Of a stretch of 32,446 nucleotides of DNA, positions 1 to 8,072 are shown in pieces. The first letter of the stretch is position 1. The number at the start of each line of letters is the position of its first letter. This stretch comes from a virus. Location of the stretch: IMG/VR virus record IMGVR_UViG_3300037189_012531, positions 1 to 32,446 of that record; one strand, 5' to 3'. A program made the position numbers and the translations under genes. Under the pieces are notes generated by a model, which did not search any database, was not told the DNA's origin, and saw only the letters and a program-made list of their open reading frames with translations.

Positions 1-517
1 AGATAGGAGCAGTCCATCCAGCAATACGCATATGAGCAACCATTTCTTCGTTCGTGGCGAGAACTCCGTCCACGAATTCATTAACCATGTGTTCGTAGTA
101 TCCCATCCATTTCGCCATACCCCAAACATGAACGAAATCATCAGGATCAATGGACTGAGCAAGACAGCGAACATAAATGCGAGGCCTGTGATTACTATTG
201 ATTTGATTAAGAATATATGGAAGCGATTCGATTCCGGGCTGAAACATATCCTCAAAGTAGATAACATCTTCACTATTAATTTCCCCAGCTTTCATCATTT
301 TAACTAAGTTCATCATCTGACTCATGCCAAAGTATGAACGACCATGTGCATCAAGAACTTGCCCAGTTACAATAGCCTGATCATTGCTTAGTGTTTCACC
401 TGGCACCATAACATATTTGATTTTTCTACGATCAAATACTTCACGATTCCATTCTTGCAATTGAAGTGTATATCTAGCCTTGTATGGCTCTAAGCCCATA
501 TAATATAATTTACGCAT
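1..517 (-). CDS. Partial glycosyltransferase-like protein (N-terminal 172 residues)
   Basis: The start codon is the ATG at 517-515, and the frame stays open to the window edge, so only the N-terminal 172 residues are seen. It begins MRKLYYMGLEPYKARYT and overlaps the end of the upstream gene by 8 bases, which suggests translational coupling. Visible traits are a mixed alpha/beta pattern with a segment VIYFEDMFQPGIE near residue 90 and RIYVRCLAQS near residue 115, and a tail of the kind VDGVLATNEEMVAHM. This alternation of strands and helices, with late text resembling the 'it is watching/standing there' loop of GT-B enzymes, recalls phage GT4-type glycosyltransferases. The neighbour is a sugar-nucleotide-type fusion enzyme, which fits. 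Family assignment is by eye and moderate; the catalytic C-terminal half lies outside the window. Confidence 0.55.
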   Translation of the reverse strand, partial: MRKLYYMGLEPYKARYTLQLQEWNREVFDRRKIKYVMVPGETLSNDQAIVTGQVLDAHGRSYFGMSQMMNLVKMMKAGEINSEDVIYFEDMFQPGIESLPYILNQINSNHRPRIYVRCLAQSIDPDDFVHVWGMAKWMGYYEHMVNEFVDGVLATNEEMVAHMRIAGWTAPI

Positions 518-1280
518 TTTTTCTCTCTATGTCTTCCTCGTTGCACCTCTCACCATACTGAACTTCTAGTATATGGCAATGTGTGTCATAGTTGTTTTGA
601 CCTTGATGCCATACTTCTTTTTCAATGATATATGTGTCATGTTCAGCCTTGTGAACTAACATTGTATCACCGTTGTACTCAGTTGCAACATCGCATTTAC
701 CCTTTAGTATGTACCAATGCTCAGACCTATGAAAATGCCTTTGCATGGATAACTTCTTACCAGGTTCTATGACTAGCTCTTTAACCTTATAATCAAGTTT
801 TTCGTCTAATACTCTATACCATCCCCATGGGCGTATAGTCTTAGGATTCTTCCATTCTTCAAGAATCCAACTACTAGAATTTCTTTTGTTAGTGCCACCT
901 ACTCCAAACTGAAATATCAGATTAGGGTCAGAATGTTCCATTTCAGGAATATTCTTTTCGGTTCTATCTCCACCGTTTGCAAATACAATCTCTGAATCTG
1001 GGTAGAGTTGTCTAACATTTTTGATAGCTTCAATACTAGAGTTATCATCGTCATTGAATAGAATACAATGATCCACCATACTAAGGTTCTCTACTACCGA
1101 AATACGTTCTGTAAATGGCATAAAAGGTCGGCCCTTCTTACGGGCCAACCAACTATCACTATTTAAACCTACCACTAGTTTGTCCCCTAGTGATCTTGCT
1201 GACTTAAAATACTCAATGTGACCGGAGTGTATAGGATCAAATCCTCCGGTCACAAGTACTACTTTATACTGGTTTTGCAT
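510..1280 (-). CDS. Cytidylyltransferase-like / cupin fusion (sugar-nucleotide enzyme)
   Basis: Two domains are visible in 256 residues. Residues 6-120 carry the HIGH-type nucleotidyltransferase signature GGFDPIHSGHIEYF (HSGH at about 18-21), as in RfaE/HldE C-terminal domains, which couple NTP to a sugar phosphate. Residues about 150-250 form a cupin of the mannose-6-phosphate isomerase/ManC C-terminal type: RPWGWY, then KELVIEPGKKLSMQRH and HRSEHWYILKG, with His and Glu metal ligands. Both modules act on sugar (phosphates/nucleotides) in known families, but their fusion in one chain is unusual. The start at 1280 lies 17 bases inside the preceding gene, with a GGGAACTAG ribosome-site-like stretch. 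It is followed directly by a glycosyltransferase-like gene, so it probably supplies an activated sugar. Substrate unknown. Confidence 0.8.
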   Translation of the reverse strand: MQNQYKVVLVTGGFDPIHSGHIEYFKSARSLGDKLVVGLNSDSWLARKKGRPFMPFTERISVVENLSMVDHCILFNDDDNSSIEAIKNVRQLYPDSEIVFANGGDRTEKNIPEMEHSDPNLIFQFGVGGTNKRNSSSWILEEWKNPKTIRPWGWYRVLDEKLDYKVKELVIEPGKKLSMQRHFHRSEHWYILKGKCDVATEYNGDTMLVHKAEHDTYIIEKEVWHQGQNNYDTHCHILEVQYGERCNEEDIERKNA

Positions 1281-1473
1281 CTAGTTCCCACATATCTTTC
1301 GCTATTTTCCCCGAAAGATATTTAGTGAACTGACGATATGCGAAACTTTTATTGCTGTACAAATCACCTTCGTCAAACTTATATCCATGAGACTGGCAGA
1401 AGTCTAGATACTTTTCCAGATCATCAAAGATTTGACGGACACGGGGATTGGGTTTAAATTCGAATTTTGCCAT
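1264..1473 (-). CDS. Small conserved-looking phage protein, unknown function
   Basis: A 69-residue protein, mainly helical, rich in Lys, Asp and aromatic residues (FEFKPNPRVRQIFDDLEKYL near the start, KDMWELDAKPV at the end). The start is well supported: AAAGGAAAT lies a few bases upstream of the ATG at 1473. No motif, signal peptide or membrane segment is recognisable. It sits between the QueD-like gene and the nucleotidyltransferase-cupin gene and overlaps the latter by 17 bases, so it is translated as part of the same operon. I do not recognise a function. Confidence 0.7.
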   Translation of the reverse strand: MAKFEFKPNPRVRQIFDDLEKYLDFCQSHGYKFDEGDLYSNKSFAYRQFTKYLSGKIAKDMWELDAKPV

Positions 1474-1484
1474 TTTTATTTCCT

Positions 1485-1943
1485 TTAAATAGCGAGTTGT
1501 TGAATAGGTTGATGTGTTTTATAAGAAATTGTGGCACCATTCTCACCATCTTCACTAACAGTGATTTCAATGTCACGCCCTGGGTAACGATCAGCGATCT
1601 TATCGTAAAGGTCATCGCTAATCATTTCGCAGCTTTTGTAGTCTAACGACAAAACATTTTGTGCGCTAGAATACATCCCTTCAAGCCATCGCTTGAATTG
1701 GATAAATTCGATATCTCGGTCGTTGTGAAAGACTTGGATAGCCACATTAAAATGAAAAATATGGCGATGAGGGAAGCCCAAAAACGAAACGTCATAATTA
1801 TCTCCTGTTTTAAGTGCTGGATCTTCGGCAGCCGCCGGATACTTGTGGATACCTTCTTTTTGAAAGGTTACCCAAACCATTCGCCTTGCTTTATTGGCAA
1901 TGCGATCTCTTTTTAGTTTTAGTTCAACTTCATGACTACTCAT
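1485..1943 (-). CDS. QueD / 6-pyruvoyl-tetrahydropterin-synthase-like protein
   Basis: A 152-residue protein whose layout follows the T-fold QueD/PTPS family. The segment FPHRHIFHFNVAIQV resembles the family's HGHxYxVxVxV zinc-ligand strand. IEFIQFKRWLEGMY resembles the DFxxLK helix that follows, and CEMISDDLYDKI then EITVSEDGENGATISY resembles the C-terminal T-A/S-E-N helix plus final strand. QueD makes 6-carboxy-tetrahydropterin, an early intermediate on the route to 7-deazaguanines. However, the classical catalytic Cys and the first His ligand are not obvious at the N-terminus, so the protein may be a diverged or non-catalytic T-fold. The nearby DpdA-like gene makes a deazaguanine role attractive. 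The assignment is by pattern only. Confidence 0.5.
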   Translation of the reverse strand: MSSHEVELKLKRDRIANKARRMVWVTFQKEGIHKYPAAAEDPALKTGDNYDVSFLGFPHRHIFHFNVAIQVFHNDRDIEFIQFKRWLEGMYSSAQNVLSLDYKSCEMISDDLYDKIADRYPGRDIEITVSEDGENGATISYKTHQPIQQLAI

Positions 1944-1952
1944 TGTTAGCTC

Positions 1953-2792
1953 TCACTCAAAAAAATGTTGATCTTCTAGAAAGGGTAACATAACTTCGTT
2001 AACCCATAATTTATGTCCTAATCCATTCGGATGCGGATTTCCATATGCTACATATAGCTCAGGTCTGGGGCCTAAATATTCATACATACCTTGCATAGAT
2101 ATTACAGTAGACTGATCAAGGTCATCGTACAGATACTTAACTGCTTGATGATCCTTGAGTGCTTTAAAATCGTCTATTACGTTATCCATAAAAAATTGAT
2201 GATATAGTTTGATTCCCTTCGACTTACAGAGATATTGTAGCATAAGAATATTCTCTAGACTAGTGTTAATGGGTCCCGGGGATACTATTGCATTTGCCGT
2301 CATGAAAAAATCCTTCATGAACGGCAAACCATCTTTAACATGGACTGATGTTATATACCATCCACCATTCGTATTATAGGTAATGGTATTGTTTAGGGTA
2401 GCAGCAGACTGTATTTTATTTGGGTATGATAATTCATTTTTCAAGTCAGCAAATTGCAGGTGCCATCCTTGTTGAGATTGTTTCCAATTCTCTACCACAT
2501 CATTAATCATATCTGGATTATCGATATAAAATGACCGGCGATCATTTGATGACCACATTACAATAACGGCAATCTCTTCGGGTTTATACCCTGTATGCAA
2601 AGCCTCATATATAGCATGAGATGCTTTCTTTTGGATAAGCTCTTGACCCTGACTACTTAGTCCTCTATGATCAAACTTTACATTAGGATCTATATTAGTT
2701 TTAATATAGTTTTCTAAATGATTAGGCCAAGTGTATGCTGTCATAGCCTCACTAAAACTACACCCAGAAGTTATTACCTTTCTGAGGTTCAT
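1953..2792 (-). CDS. SGNH/GDSL-type hydrolase-like protein
   Basis: A 279-residue protein with the block order of phage SGNH hydrolases. An N-terminal GCSFSEAMTAYTWP supplies the nucleophile-type Ser near residue 12. VMWSSNDRR about one third of the way in is the G/S-x-N-D oxyanion block, and NPHPNGLGHKLW near the C-terminus provides the D/N-x-x-H catalytic block. Members hydrolyse esters on sugars or lipids, or act as O-acetyl-transferases/esterases. No signal peptide is present, so it probably acts in the cytoplasm or on virions. The ATG overlaps the stop of the upstream gene (ATGA). Its place among glycosyltransferase and sugar-nucleotide genes suggests processing of a glycan; the substrate is not evident. 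Confidence 0.65.
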   Translation of the reverse strand: MNLRKVITSGCSFSEAMTAYTWPNHLENYIKTNIDPNVKFDHRGLSSQGQELIQKKASHAIYEALHTGYKPEEIAVIVMWSSNDRRSFYIDNPDMINDVVENWKQSQQGWHLQFADLKNELSYPNKIQSAATLNNTITYNTNGGWYITSVHVKDGLPFMKDFFMTANAIVSPGPINTSLENILMLQYLCKSKGIKLYHQFFMDNVIDDFKALKDHQAVKYLYDDLDQSTVISMQGMYEYLGPRPELYVAYGNPHPNGLGHKLWVNEVMLPFLEDQHFFE

Positions 2793-3001
2793 CGATCATC
2801 ATCCAAATGCACACGCTCATGGTCTTCTTCCCATTGAAGGCGTATTAATCGTCTAATTTCATTTAGATACTCTGTTTTCTTCTCTCTCAAGTTTTCAATT
2901 TTATTTTTATCAGGATTGTCCTCCTTCTCCATTTGAAATACTTGATTATCTAGTTGAAGATACGAATCTTCTAGTGCTTTAATCTTAGTAGTATATGACA
3001 T
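2789..3001 (-). CDS. Small charged coiled-coil protein, unknown
   Basis: 70 residues, almost wholly helical and highly charged, with heptad-like spacing of Leu/Ile (KIKALEDSYLQLDNQVFQME, then KIENLREKKTEYLNEIRRL), so a coiled coil or helical hairpin is likely. It ends with an acidic DDDR. It begins just after the DpdA-like stop (TAAAATG) and ends in an ATGA overlap with the SGNH gene, so it is an internal operon member. No catalytic motif is seen. It may be a partner or regulator of a neighbour, but that is inference. Confidence 0.65.
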   Translation of the reverse strand: MSYTTKIKALEDSYLQLDNQVFQMEKEDNPDKNKIENLREKKTEYLNEIRRLIRLQWEEDHERVHLDDDR

Positions 3002-3002
3002 T

Positions 3003-4559
3003 TTATTCTCCTATCAATGCTTCAATAATACTGTCATCACCCTCTTCATATTCGGTGATATCTTCTACAGGTTCTGAATCGGTAGCTGCTTCGAATAATT
3101 GATCAAACATAGTCAGTGCATTGACAGTTTTCTTTCCACTAAAGCCTTGACTACCAGAACGCATCTGCATCCAGAATCTATCGTACTTATCAATTAAGTC
3201 TAAACTTTTTTGTCTATCCTTTAATGAAAAAATCTCATCTACTAATTCACTGAAGCGAATGCGCTCAAAGGTGTCGTTCATCACCATCTTAGGGATAACA
3301 CCCTGTTCATAATAACGATTGGCTTCTTGTACGGCATGAATGTGCTGATACACATTATGTGCTTGCAACAATGTATAGCTTAGTGTATCCCAGCTTGTCT
3401 TTGTCTCTTTACCATGAGCACCAATAAATCCTTGACCACGATAGCAAAGATCACGAACCATCATACGGTCAGTGATAGGACTATTAGCAAATAATTTGTG
3501 TATGCCGTCAGCTAGTACCGCATCTCTGAACTTGCGACTGTCGGTAGCATAGTCTTTGTTCTCCGCAGTCTTTTCCATCGAATAAGACCACTTTTTATTG
3601 TGTTCAATGTTTGTGTTGAAGTAAGCCAAACCCTTAGCCGCAGAGTAGAAAGGGCTAGCGCAATCGAACGTAATTTGTAATTTCGGATTGTGGTATTTAC
3701 GAACGGCTTTTTGTATGTCAGTGAATAAGACTGCGTATTCCAAGATGCTCGTGCCCAAGCAGTGAATGAGGTCATGTTTTCCTTCTTCCAATAATCCATC
3801 ATGGATGATATTAACGATTCTCTTTAATGTAAGGTGAATATCAATTTTAGTTTGACCACCGAACGCCCAACCATTAAAGTGATTGTCAGGATATACCTTG
3901 GAATCACAATACTTCTTCATTTCCTGGTACCAGTTCTCACTATCAGTATGAGTAAGACCTTGCATCACGTTTAAAAACTTACACTTACCAGTACGGTTGT
4001 TGATAAAGTATTCGTTATTAATATGCGTGGCTTTAATTGCATCTCCTAGATTGGCGATCTTATGTTGAGCAAATGCTTTAGTGTTTCTGTAAGATTCGCT
4101 AGGAACATCTAGACACATACCATAATCCATGTACGTATCCATCCAAGTCAATACTTCTTTACGTTTAGCTAGTGCTTTAGGGCAGTTAGGATCTTTCCAG
4201 TCAGCAGGCCATTGACCCTTTAGAATCTGAAATCCACCGCTATCACCTAACATGAATGTACCGTTCTCGCGCTTACGGATGATGCTTTCTGCAGGGTCAT
4301 TCTTAGTAGGATCTAAGTTAGCATGTCCTGCACTGTACAATCCCCACTTGTAAGTGTAGAGACCTTCCTTGCTATTAAGAAAATTCAAGCATTCAACATC
4401 ACCGTTGAACCCTACTGGTATGCGAGACTTTTCAAAATATTCTTCACCCTCACGCTGCTTGCCTAGTCCGGTAATGAAGAAGCTAGACACTGCTGGTAAG
4501 AACAGTGCCCAGTCTGGCTTTTGATTAGCTGATAAATTAACTGGTTCCAACTTGATCAT
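3003..4559 (-). CDS. dpdA: DpdA-like tRNA-guanine-transglycosylase-family protein
   Basis: A 518-residue protein that keeps several TGT-barrel signatures in order. GDSGGFQ is at 105-111 (TGT has D-x-G-G-F-Q). MCLDVPSES is near 148-155 (TGT MxLDxC) and VMQG near 198-201. WAFGGQTK is near 231-238 (TGT LGGLSVGE region), HCLGT is at 266-270, and FDCASP is at 298-303 (nucleophile Asp, here D299, as in TGT DCVxPT). The CxCxxC zinc site of canonical tRNA-TGT is not seen, and the chain is longer than bacterial Tgt; both features fit the DpdA group, which exchanges guanine in DNA for 7-deazaguanine derivatives. The start overlaps the clamp stop (ATGA), so it is expressed with the replication genes. 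The modification product and whether DNA or RNA is the substrate are not shown by sequence. Confidence 0.75.
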   Translation of the reverse strand: MIKLEPVNLSANQKPDWALFLPAVSSFFITGLGKQREGEEYFEKSRIPVGFNGDVECLNFLNSKEGLYTYKWGLYSAGHANLDPTKNDPAESIIRKRENGTFMLGDSGGFQILKGQWPADWKDPNCPKALAKRKEVLTWMDTYMDYGMCLDVPSESYRNTKAFAQHKIANLGDAIKATHINNEYFINNRTGKCKFLNVMQGLTHTDSENWYQEMKKYCDSKVYPDNHFNGWAFGGQTKIDIHLTLKRIVNIIHDGLLEEGKHDLIHCLGTSILEYAVLFTDIQKAVRKYHNPKLQITFDCASPFYSAAKGLAYFNTNIEHNKKWSYSMEKTAENKDYATDSRKFRDAVLADGIHKLFANSPITDRMMVRDLCYRGQGFIGAHGKETKTSWDTLSYTLLQAHNVYQHIHAVQEANRYYEQGVIPKMVMNDTFERIRFSELVDEIFSLKDRQKSLDLIDKYDRFWMQMRSGSQGFSGKKTVNALTMFDQLFEAATDSEPVEDITEYEEGDDSIIEALIGE

Positions 4560-5287
4560 TTTGATTGAGCAGGCAATAGATAGCGATATGTAGCATATGG
4601 GCTATTAACTGTAATCTCAGTAGCACCTTGATCTGCAATCTTGATAGTCTTTTCACCAGGAAGATCCATGATAGCCAAGAATACCTTTACGGGCCACTTC
4701 CATGCTTGCGTTAGCTTACCAGTAATCCCTGCTTGGAAAACAAAATTACCGTTGTGGGTAGAGGGGTCACCGAAATTAATCTTAAGATCAGTTCCTGAAG
4801 TGCTGATAGTAAAATGTTCTTCTTCACTGTTTGCACTTGCTTGTTTCTTAAGACGAAGGATACCTGCGACAGTAGGTTCAAACGTCACATTCCAGTTCGC
4901 ACCCTTAAAGACAAAGTTGCGTACTTTTTCTTCAACAATAGACTTGGGCATCAAGCGATAATCATTGATGAAGTCACCAGTCTTAGTCTCAAAGTGAATA
5001 TTAGTAGGAACATCTTCATTATCCTTCTTAGTACGATTAACATTGATTTTAGCAGTGTCATCATACTCATCAAAGCTAACGATTGTTTTAAGCTTCGCAA
5101 GATTAGGCATACCAAAGATGCCTACGAAATCGGGAAGCACAGTATTGAATGTGCCATTTACAACAACGCTCTTGTTTTCAGCGATTGCTGAAATTTGTGT
5201 TTCTTTATTGGTACCGACCACCTTAATAAGGTCTACGCATCCCAATCCATGCGTATGTTGAATAAGGTCAAGTAAATTATCTTTCAT
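4556..5287 (-). CDS. 45: DNA polymerase sliding clamp (T4 gp45-like)
   Basis: A 243-residue protein near the length of T4 gp45 (228 residues), placed directly downstream of the gp43-like polymerase. The chain alternates strand-rich segments typical of clamp domains, for example KSVVVNGTFNTVLPDFVGIFG near residue 40 and a C-terminal TEITVNSPYATYRYLLPA. The central FVFKGANWNVTFEPTVAGILRL looks like an interdomain clamp repeat. The role inferred is a trimeric ring that tethers polymerase to DNA and, in T4, also activates late transcription. It has its own host-type promoter in the gap after the polymerase gene and a clear AAAGGAAAAA ribosome site. The call rests on position and overall pattern more than on a signature motif. 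Confidence 0.75.
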   Translation of the reverse strand: MKDNLLDLIQHTHGLGCVDLIKVVGTNKETQISAIAENKSVVVNGTFNTVLPDFVGIFGMPNLAKLKTIVSFDEYDDTAKINVNRTKKDNEDVPTNIHFETKTGDFINDYRLMPKSIVEEKVRNFVFKGANWNVTFEPTVAGILRLKKQASANSEEEHFTISTSGTDLKINFGDPSTHNGNFVFQAGITGKLTQAWKWPVKVFLAIMDLPGEKTIKIADQGATEITVNSPYATYRYLLPAQSK

Positions 5288-5308
5288 GTTTTTCCTTTGT
5301 GTCTGAGA

Positions 5309-5316
5309 TATTTAGG
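5309..5316 (-). promoter_or_regulatory. Possible late-type box CCTAAATA upstream of the clamp gene
   Basis: CCTAAATA lies between the sigma-70 -10 element and the clamp ATG, giving a leader of about 15 nt that still holds the AAAGGAAAAA ribosome site. It resembles the T4/cyanophage late box (TATAAATA/CTAAATA). A single short match, so weak alone. Confidence 0.3.
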
Positions 5317-5330
5317 CTATATCAATGTGT

Positions 5331-5359
5331 AATATAGTGGATTTCTTTGTGTTTGTCAA
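5331..5359 (-). promoter_or_regulatory. Sigma-70-type promoter for the sliding clamp gene
   Basis: On the minus strand TTGACA (5359-5354), a spacer of exactly 17 bases and TATATT (5336-5331) form a near-consensus host promoter. It lies in the 79-base gap between polymerase stop and clamp start, which gives a leader of about 37 nt containing AAAGGAAAAA before the ATG. Confidence 0.85.
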
Positions 5360-5366
5360 CAGCAAT

Positions 5367-8072
5367 TTAACCAAATGAGAACAAATCGTCAAATGTGCTA
5401 TTAGTCATAGTATTACTTCGCAAGTCCCAATTAAGAACTCCTAGCAAGTTTTCAACCTTTTCATCTACTAGTGTGCGTTCCATTGCATTATCATCGAATG
5501 GTAGTTCAATGAACCATTGAGGCAGTCTTAGTTCATCTGTGGGATATGCGATACTAGTAAAGCCTAATGGATTATCCCTAAGTTTACATACAATGACCTT
5601 CATCCCATCAACGATCTTCATAGAATAGTTGTCTGAATTTACCCTACGCAGATAGTTATAGTTGATAGCTGCCATTGCATGACCCACACCACACTTACCT
5701 GTCTTTTCCCAAGTCTCAGTGTGTCTAGTTAGGTTGTTCACACTCTTAGGTGATCCCTTTGTCCAAGAATCTTGTGCGGCTAACACTCGCTTGAAATCCT
5801 TGATAGTTTCAATGACTTCTTCTCTGTTCTTACCTTCTTGCAATACCATCTTTAATACTTGCATCAAGAACTCTTGAACATACTTAGGAGTGTCTGCACG
5901 TTTCAAGTCAAGTCCCATAGCCTTGATATCACCTAAGTTACCATCTTTATCCTTTCGCTTGCCTTCTTTATCATAGATATTGATTGCATAACGTTTCTTT
6001 GTGATAAAAATGCTACGATCACCAATCAGTTCTCTACCTGCTTTAATAATCTCACCGTTCTTACGCGGTGCGTGAAATGCACGTTCCATGAACGCCGGGA
6101 AAGTAGCATTAGCCTGCTCTGCAATACCGTCATACAACCCTATGCACACGTCCTTATTCCATTCTAAATCGCTACTGTCTATTTGTGACTTAAGAATAGG
6201 ATATGCGCTAAAGTAACAACTGTCAGTATCGCCATATACGATTGCAGGACCTTCGTGATTATAGTCACCGGTGACAGTTTCATTGATCGTACTCATCATG
6301 TGTCGCACAATCTGTCGGCCCGACAATGTAACTGATTGACCAATACGCTTGTCATAGAAACGGCAGTGTTCATTAAGCAATGCACCATATGCACTATTAA
6401 GCAAAATCTTACGTACAAGCTGTCGCTTGTCATAGTAATCGTACATGTCAGTCCCGTATGCTTCTTTTGCTTGCTTTTGAATTGATTTACGTTCTGTATA
6501 CCAACGTGTGAGCAATCCTGGAATCACACCTTCTTGGTCGCTTCTAAATATAGTACCATTTGCACTTATGATATATGGATTATGATTATCGAAAATCAAT
6601 TTCCATACCTCAGCGGCAGACATTTCTTCGCTCCTGCCATCAGCATAATCAAGCGTAAGCATGGTGCCACGTTCTTGATTCATGATAGCAGTATATTCTA
6701 ATGCACCAAACAAACCTTCCCACAAGATGCTGCCAGTGACCTCGTCATCACCTTCCTTGTAACGCTTCTTTTCAGAGGCTAATCTTAGCCCCTTTTCTCT
6801 CATGTAGTTGTTTGTAATAGTTTGTCGGACTTGGGCAACGATTGTTTCCGGTGCCATGTTAAGAGCGCGGATCGCTGACGGGTAGAGACTGTTGATATCG
6901 ACTGCTCCCACCCATTCGTGGATGCCCCTTTTGGGCGTAGCAACATAGGCACCTGCCGCTTGTTGTTCATCATTGTGTGTATCCTTTCGTTTTTTATCTG
7001 GAACTACCAAACCTCTTTCATGAGCCTCATTCATGATTGCCATTTCAATCATTGCAACAGACCCCATGACCGTGGGCAACAGCACTGTATTTTCATGAGC
7101 CAGTGCGTTTGCCAAATCTAAAAACTTAAGCTTATTGTGAATCTTAACCAATAGCATTGTATCCTGACGATTGTATTCAATGAACTTTCTAAAGTCCTTG
7201 TTATACAACTGATCCAGAGTACCTTCGTATTGAGTCTTGTTCTCACCTACTTCCATCTCACCAATGAAGTCTAGTTTGTATGAGTGACGGGATTCATAGT
7301 TATACTTCTTGTATAATTGAAGGTAGTCCATATGAACACGCCCTACTAGATCGTAAGTAACTTCTTCTTTACCAAAGCGTTCATATGTACGCTGTTTAGG
7401 AAGCTGACCTAGCAGACAAAATTTACGTGTGTCATCCTTACTCATTACTCTAGTGACACGATTAACCATATATGGTATATCATATCCCTCAGAGTTCCAT
7501 CCTGTCAAAATATCCGCATCATCGATAAGTTGAAAAAATGTCTCAAACATCTCAGTTTCACTACGAAACAACATTGTATTTGGCATCTCTCTGACAAGAT
7601 CCCATGCTGTCTCATCGGTCATCCCCTTAGGTGGGATACAGAGAGTTATAAGTTGATCCATCCAATCCAAATACATACTAATCGCAGTCACTGGGTTGAA
7701 TGGATCACTAGTAGGGCTAAAGCCTTTATCCGGATCAAAGTCAACCTCAATATCAAAGAAGCATGTATGCAGCTTCGGTGGTTCAACCTTCAGATAGTTT
7801 TCTGAAAGGCAACGGAATACTACGTTGATATCACTCTCAAACAGTTTTTTGTTTGCATGGATTCGTCGTTCCTTTTCAAATTCAGCACGTTTTCTAGAGC
7901 TAAACTTGCTTACAGGATCACCATACAGGCTACGATACTTACCTTTACTATCACTATAGTATAGTGTATAGTTCGCAGGATATTCCTGATAGGTTCTCTT
8001 GCCTTCAGGATTCCTCTCTACTACAAAAATGCGATCGGTATCACGATCATGGATAGCATCAATATAACTCAT
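5367..8072 (-). CDS. 43: Family B DNA polymerase (T4 gp43-like)
   Basis: 901 residues, about the length of T4 gp43. The N-terminal 3'-5' exonuclease is intact: FFDIEVDFDP (ExoI, D107/E109), GWNSEGYDIPYM (ExoII) and YNRQDTMLL (ExoIII). The palm motifs are DINSLYPSAIR (motif A), KILLNSAYGAL (motif B) and YGDTDSCYFS (motif C, both Asp present); KKRYAINIYD is the later KKRY motif. It therefore looks like an active replicative, proofreading polymerase. It starts immediately after the stop of the glycosyltransferase-like gene with no clear ribosome site (TAGATG), implying translational coupling. It is presumably transcribed from the promoter upstream of the dsbA-like gene. Confidence 0.97.
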   Translation of the reverse strand: MSYIDAIHDRDTDRIFVVERNPEGKRTYQEYPANYTLYYSDSKGKYRSLYGDPVSKFSSRKRAEFEKERRIHANKKLFESDINVVFRCLSENYLKVEPPKLHTCFFDIEVDFDPDKGFSPTSDPFNPVTAISMYLDWMDQLITLCIPPKGMTDETAWDLVREMPNTMLFRSETEMFETFFQLIDDADILTGWNSEGYDIPYMVNRVTRVMSKDDTRKFCLLGQLPKQRTYERFGKEEVTYDLVGRVHMDYLQLYKKYNYESRHSYKLDFIGEMEVGENKTQYEGTLDQLYNKDFRKFIEYNRQDTMLLVKIHNKLKFLDLANALAHENTVLLPTVMGSVAMIEMAIMNEAHERGLVVPDKKRKDTHNDEQQAAGAYVATPKRGIHEWVGAVDINSLYPSAIRALNMAPETIVAQVRQTITNNYMREKGLRLASEKKRYKEGDDEVTGSILWEGLFGALEYTAIMNQERGTMLTLDYADGRSEEMSAAEVWKLIFDNHNPYIISANGTIFRSDQEGVIPGLLTRWYTERKSIQKQAKEAYGTDMYDYYDKRQLVRKILLNSAYGALLNEHCRFYDKRIGQSVTLSGRQIVRHMMSTINETVTGDYNHEGPAIVYGDTDSCYFSAYPILKSQIDSSDLEWNKDVCIGLYDGIAEQANATFPAFMERAFHAPRKNGEIIKAGRELIGDRSIFITKKRYAINIYDKEGKRKDKDGNLGDIKAMGLDLKRADTPKYVQEFLMQVLKMVLQEGKNREEVIETIKDFKRVLAAQDSWTKGSPKSVNNLTRHTETWEKTGKCGVGHAMAAINYNYLRRVNSDNYSMKIVDGMKVIVCKLRDNPLGFTSIAYPTDELRLPQWFIELPFDDNAMERTLVDEKVENLLGVLNWDLRSNTMTNSTFDDLFSFG

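Noticed and set aside
32-307. A 91-codon plus-strand frame at the left edge
   Set aside because: It is a shadow of the partial minus-strand glycosyltransferase-like gene (1-517), which has the proper start and operon context; the plus frame has no ribosome site.
3512-3802. A 96-codon minus-strand frame within the DpdA-like gene
   Set aside because: It lies in another frame of a gene whose TGT motifs are intact, and its composition is not protein-like.
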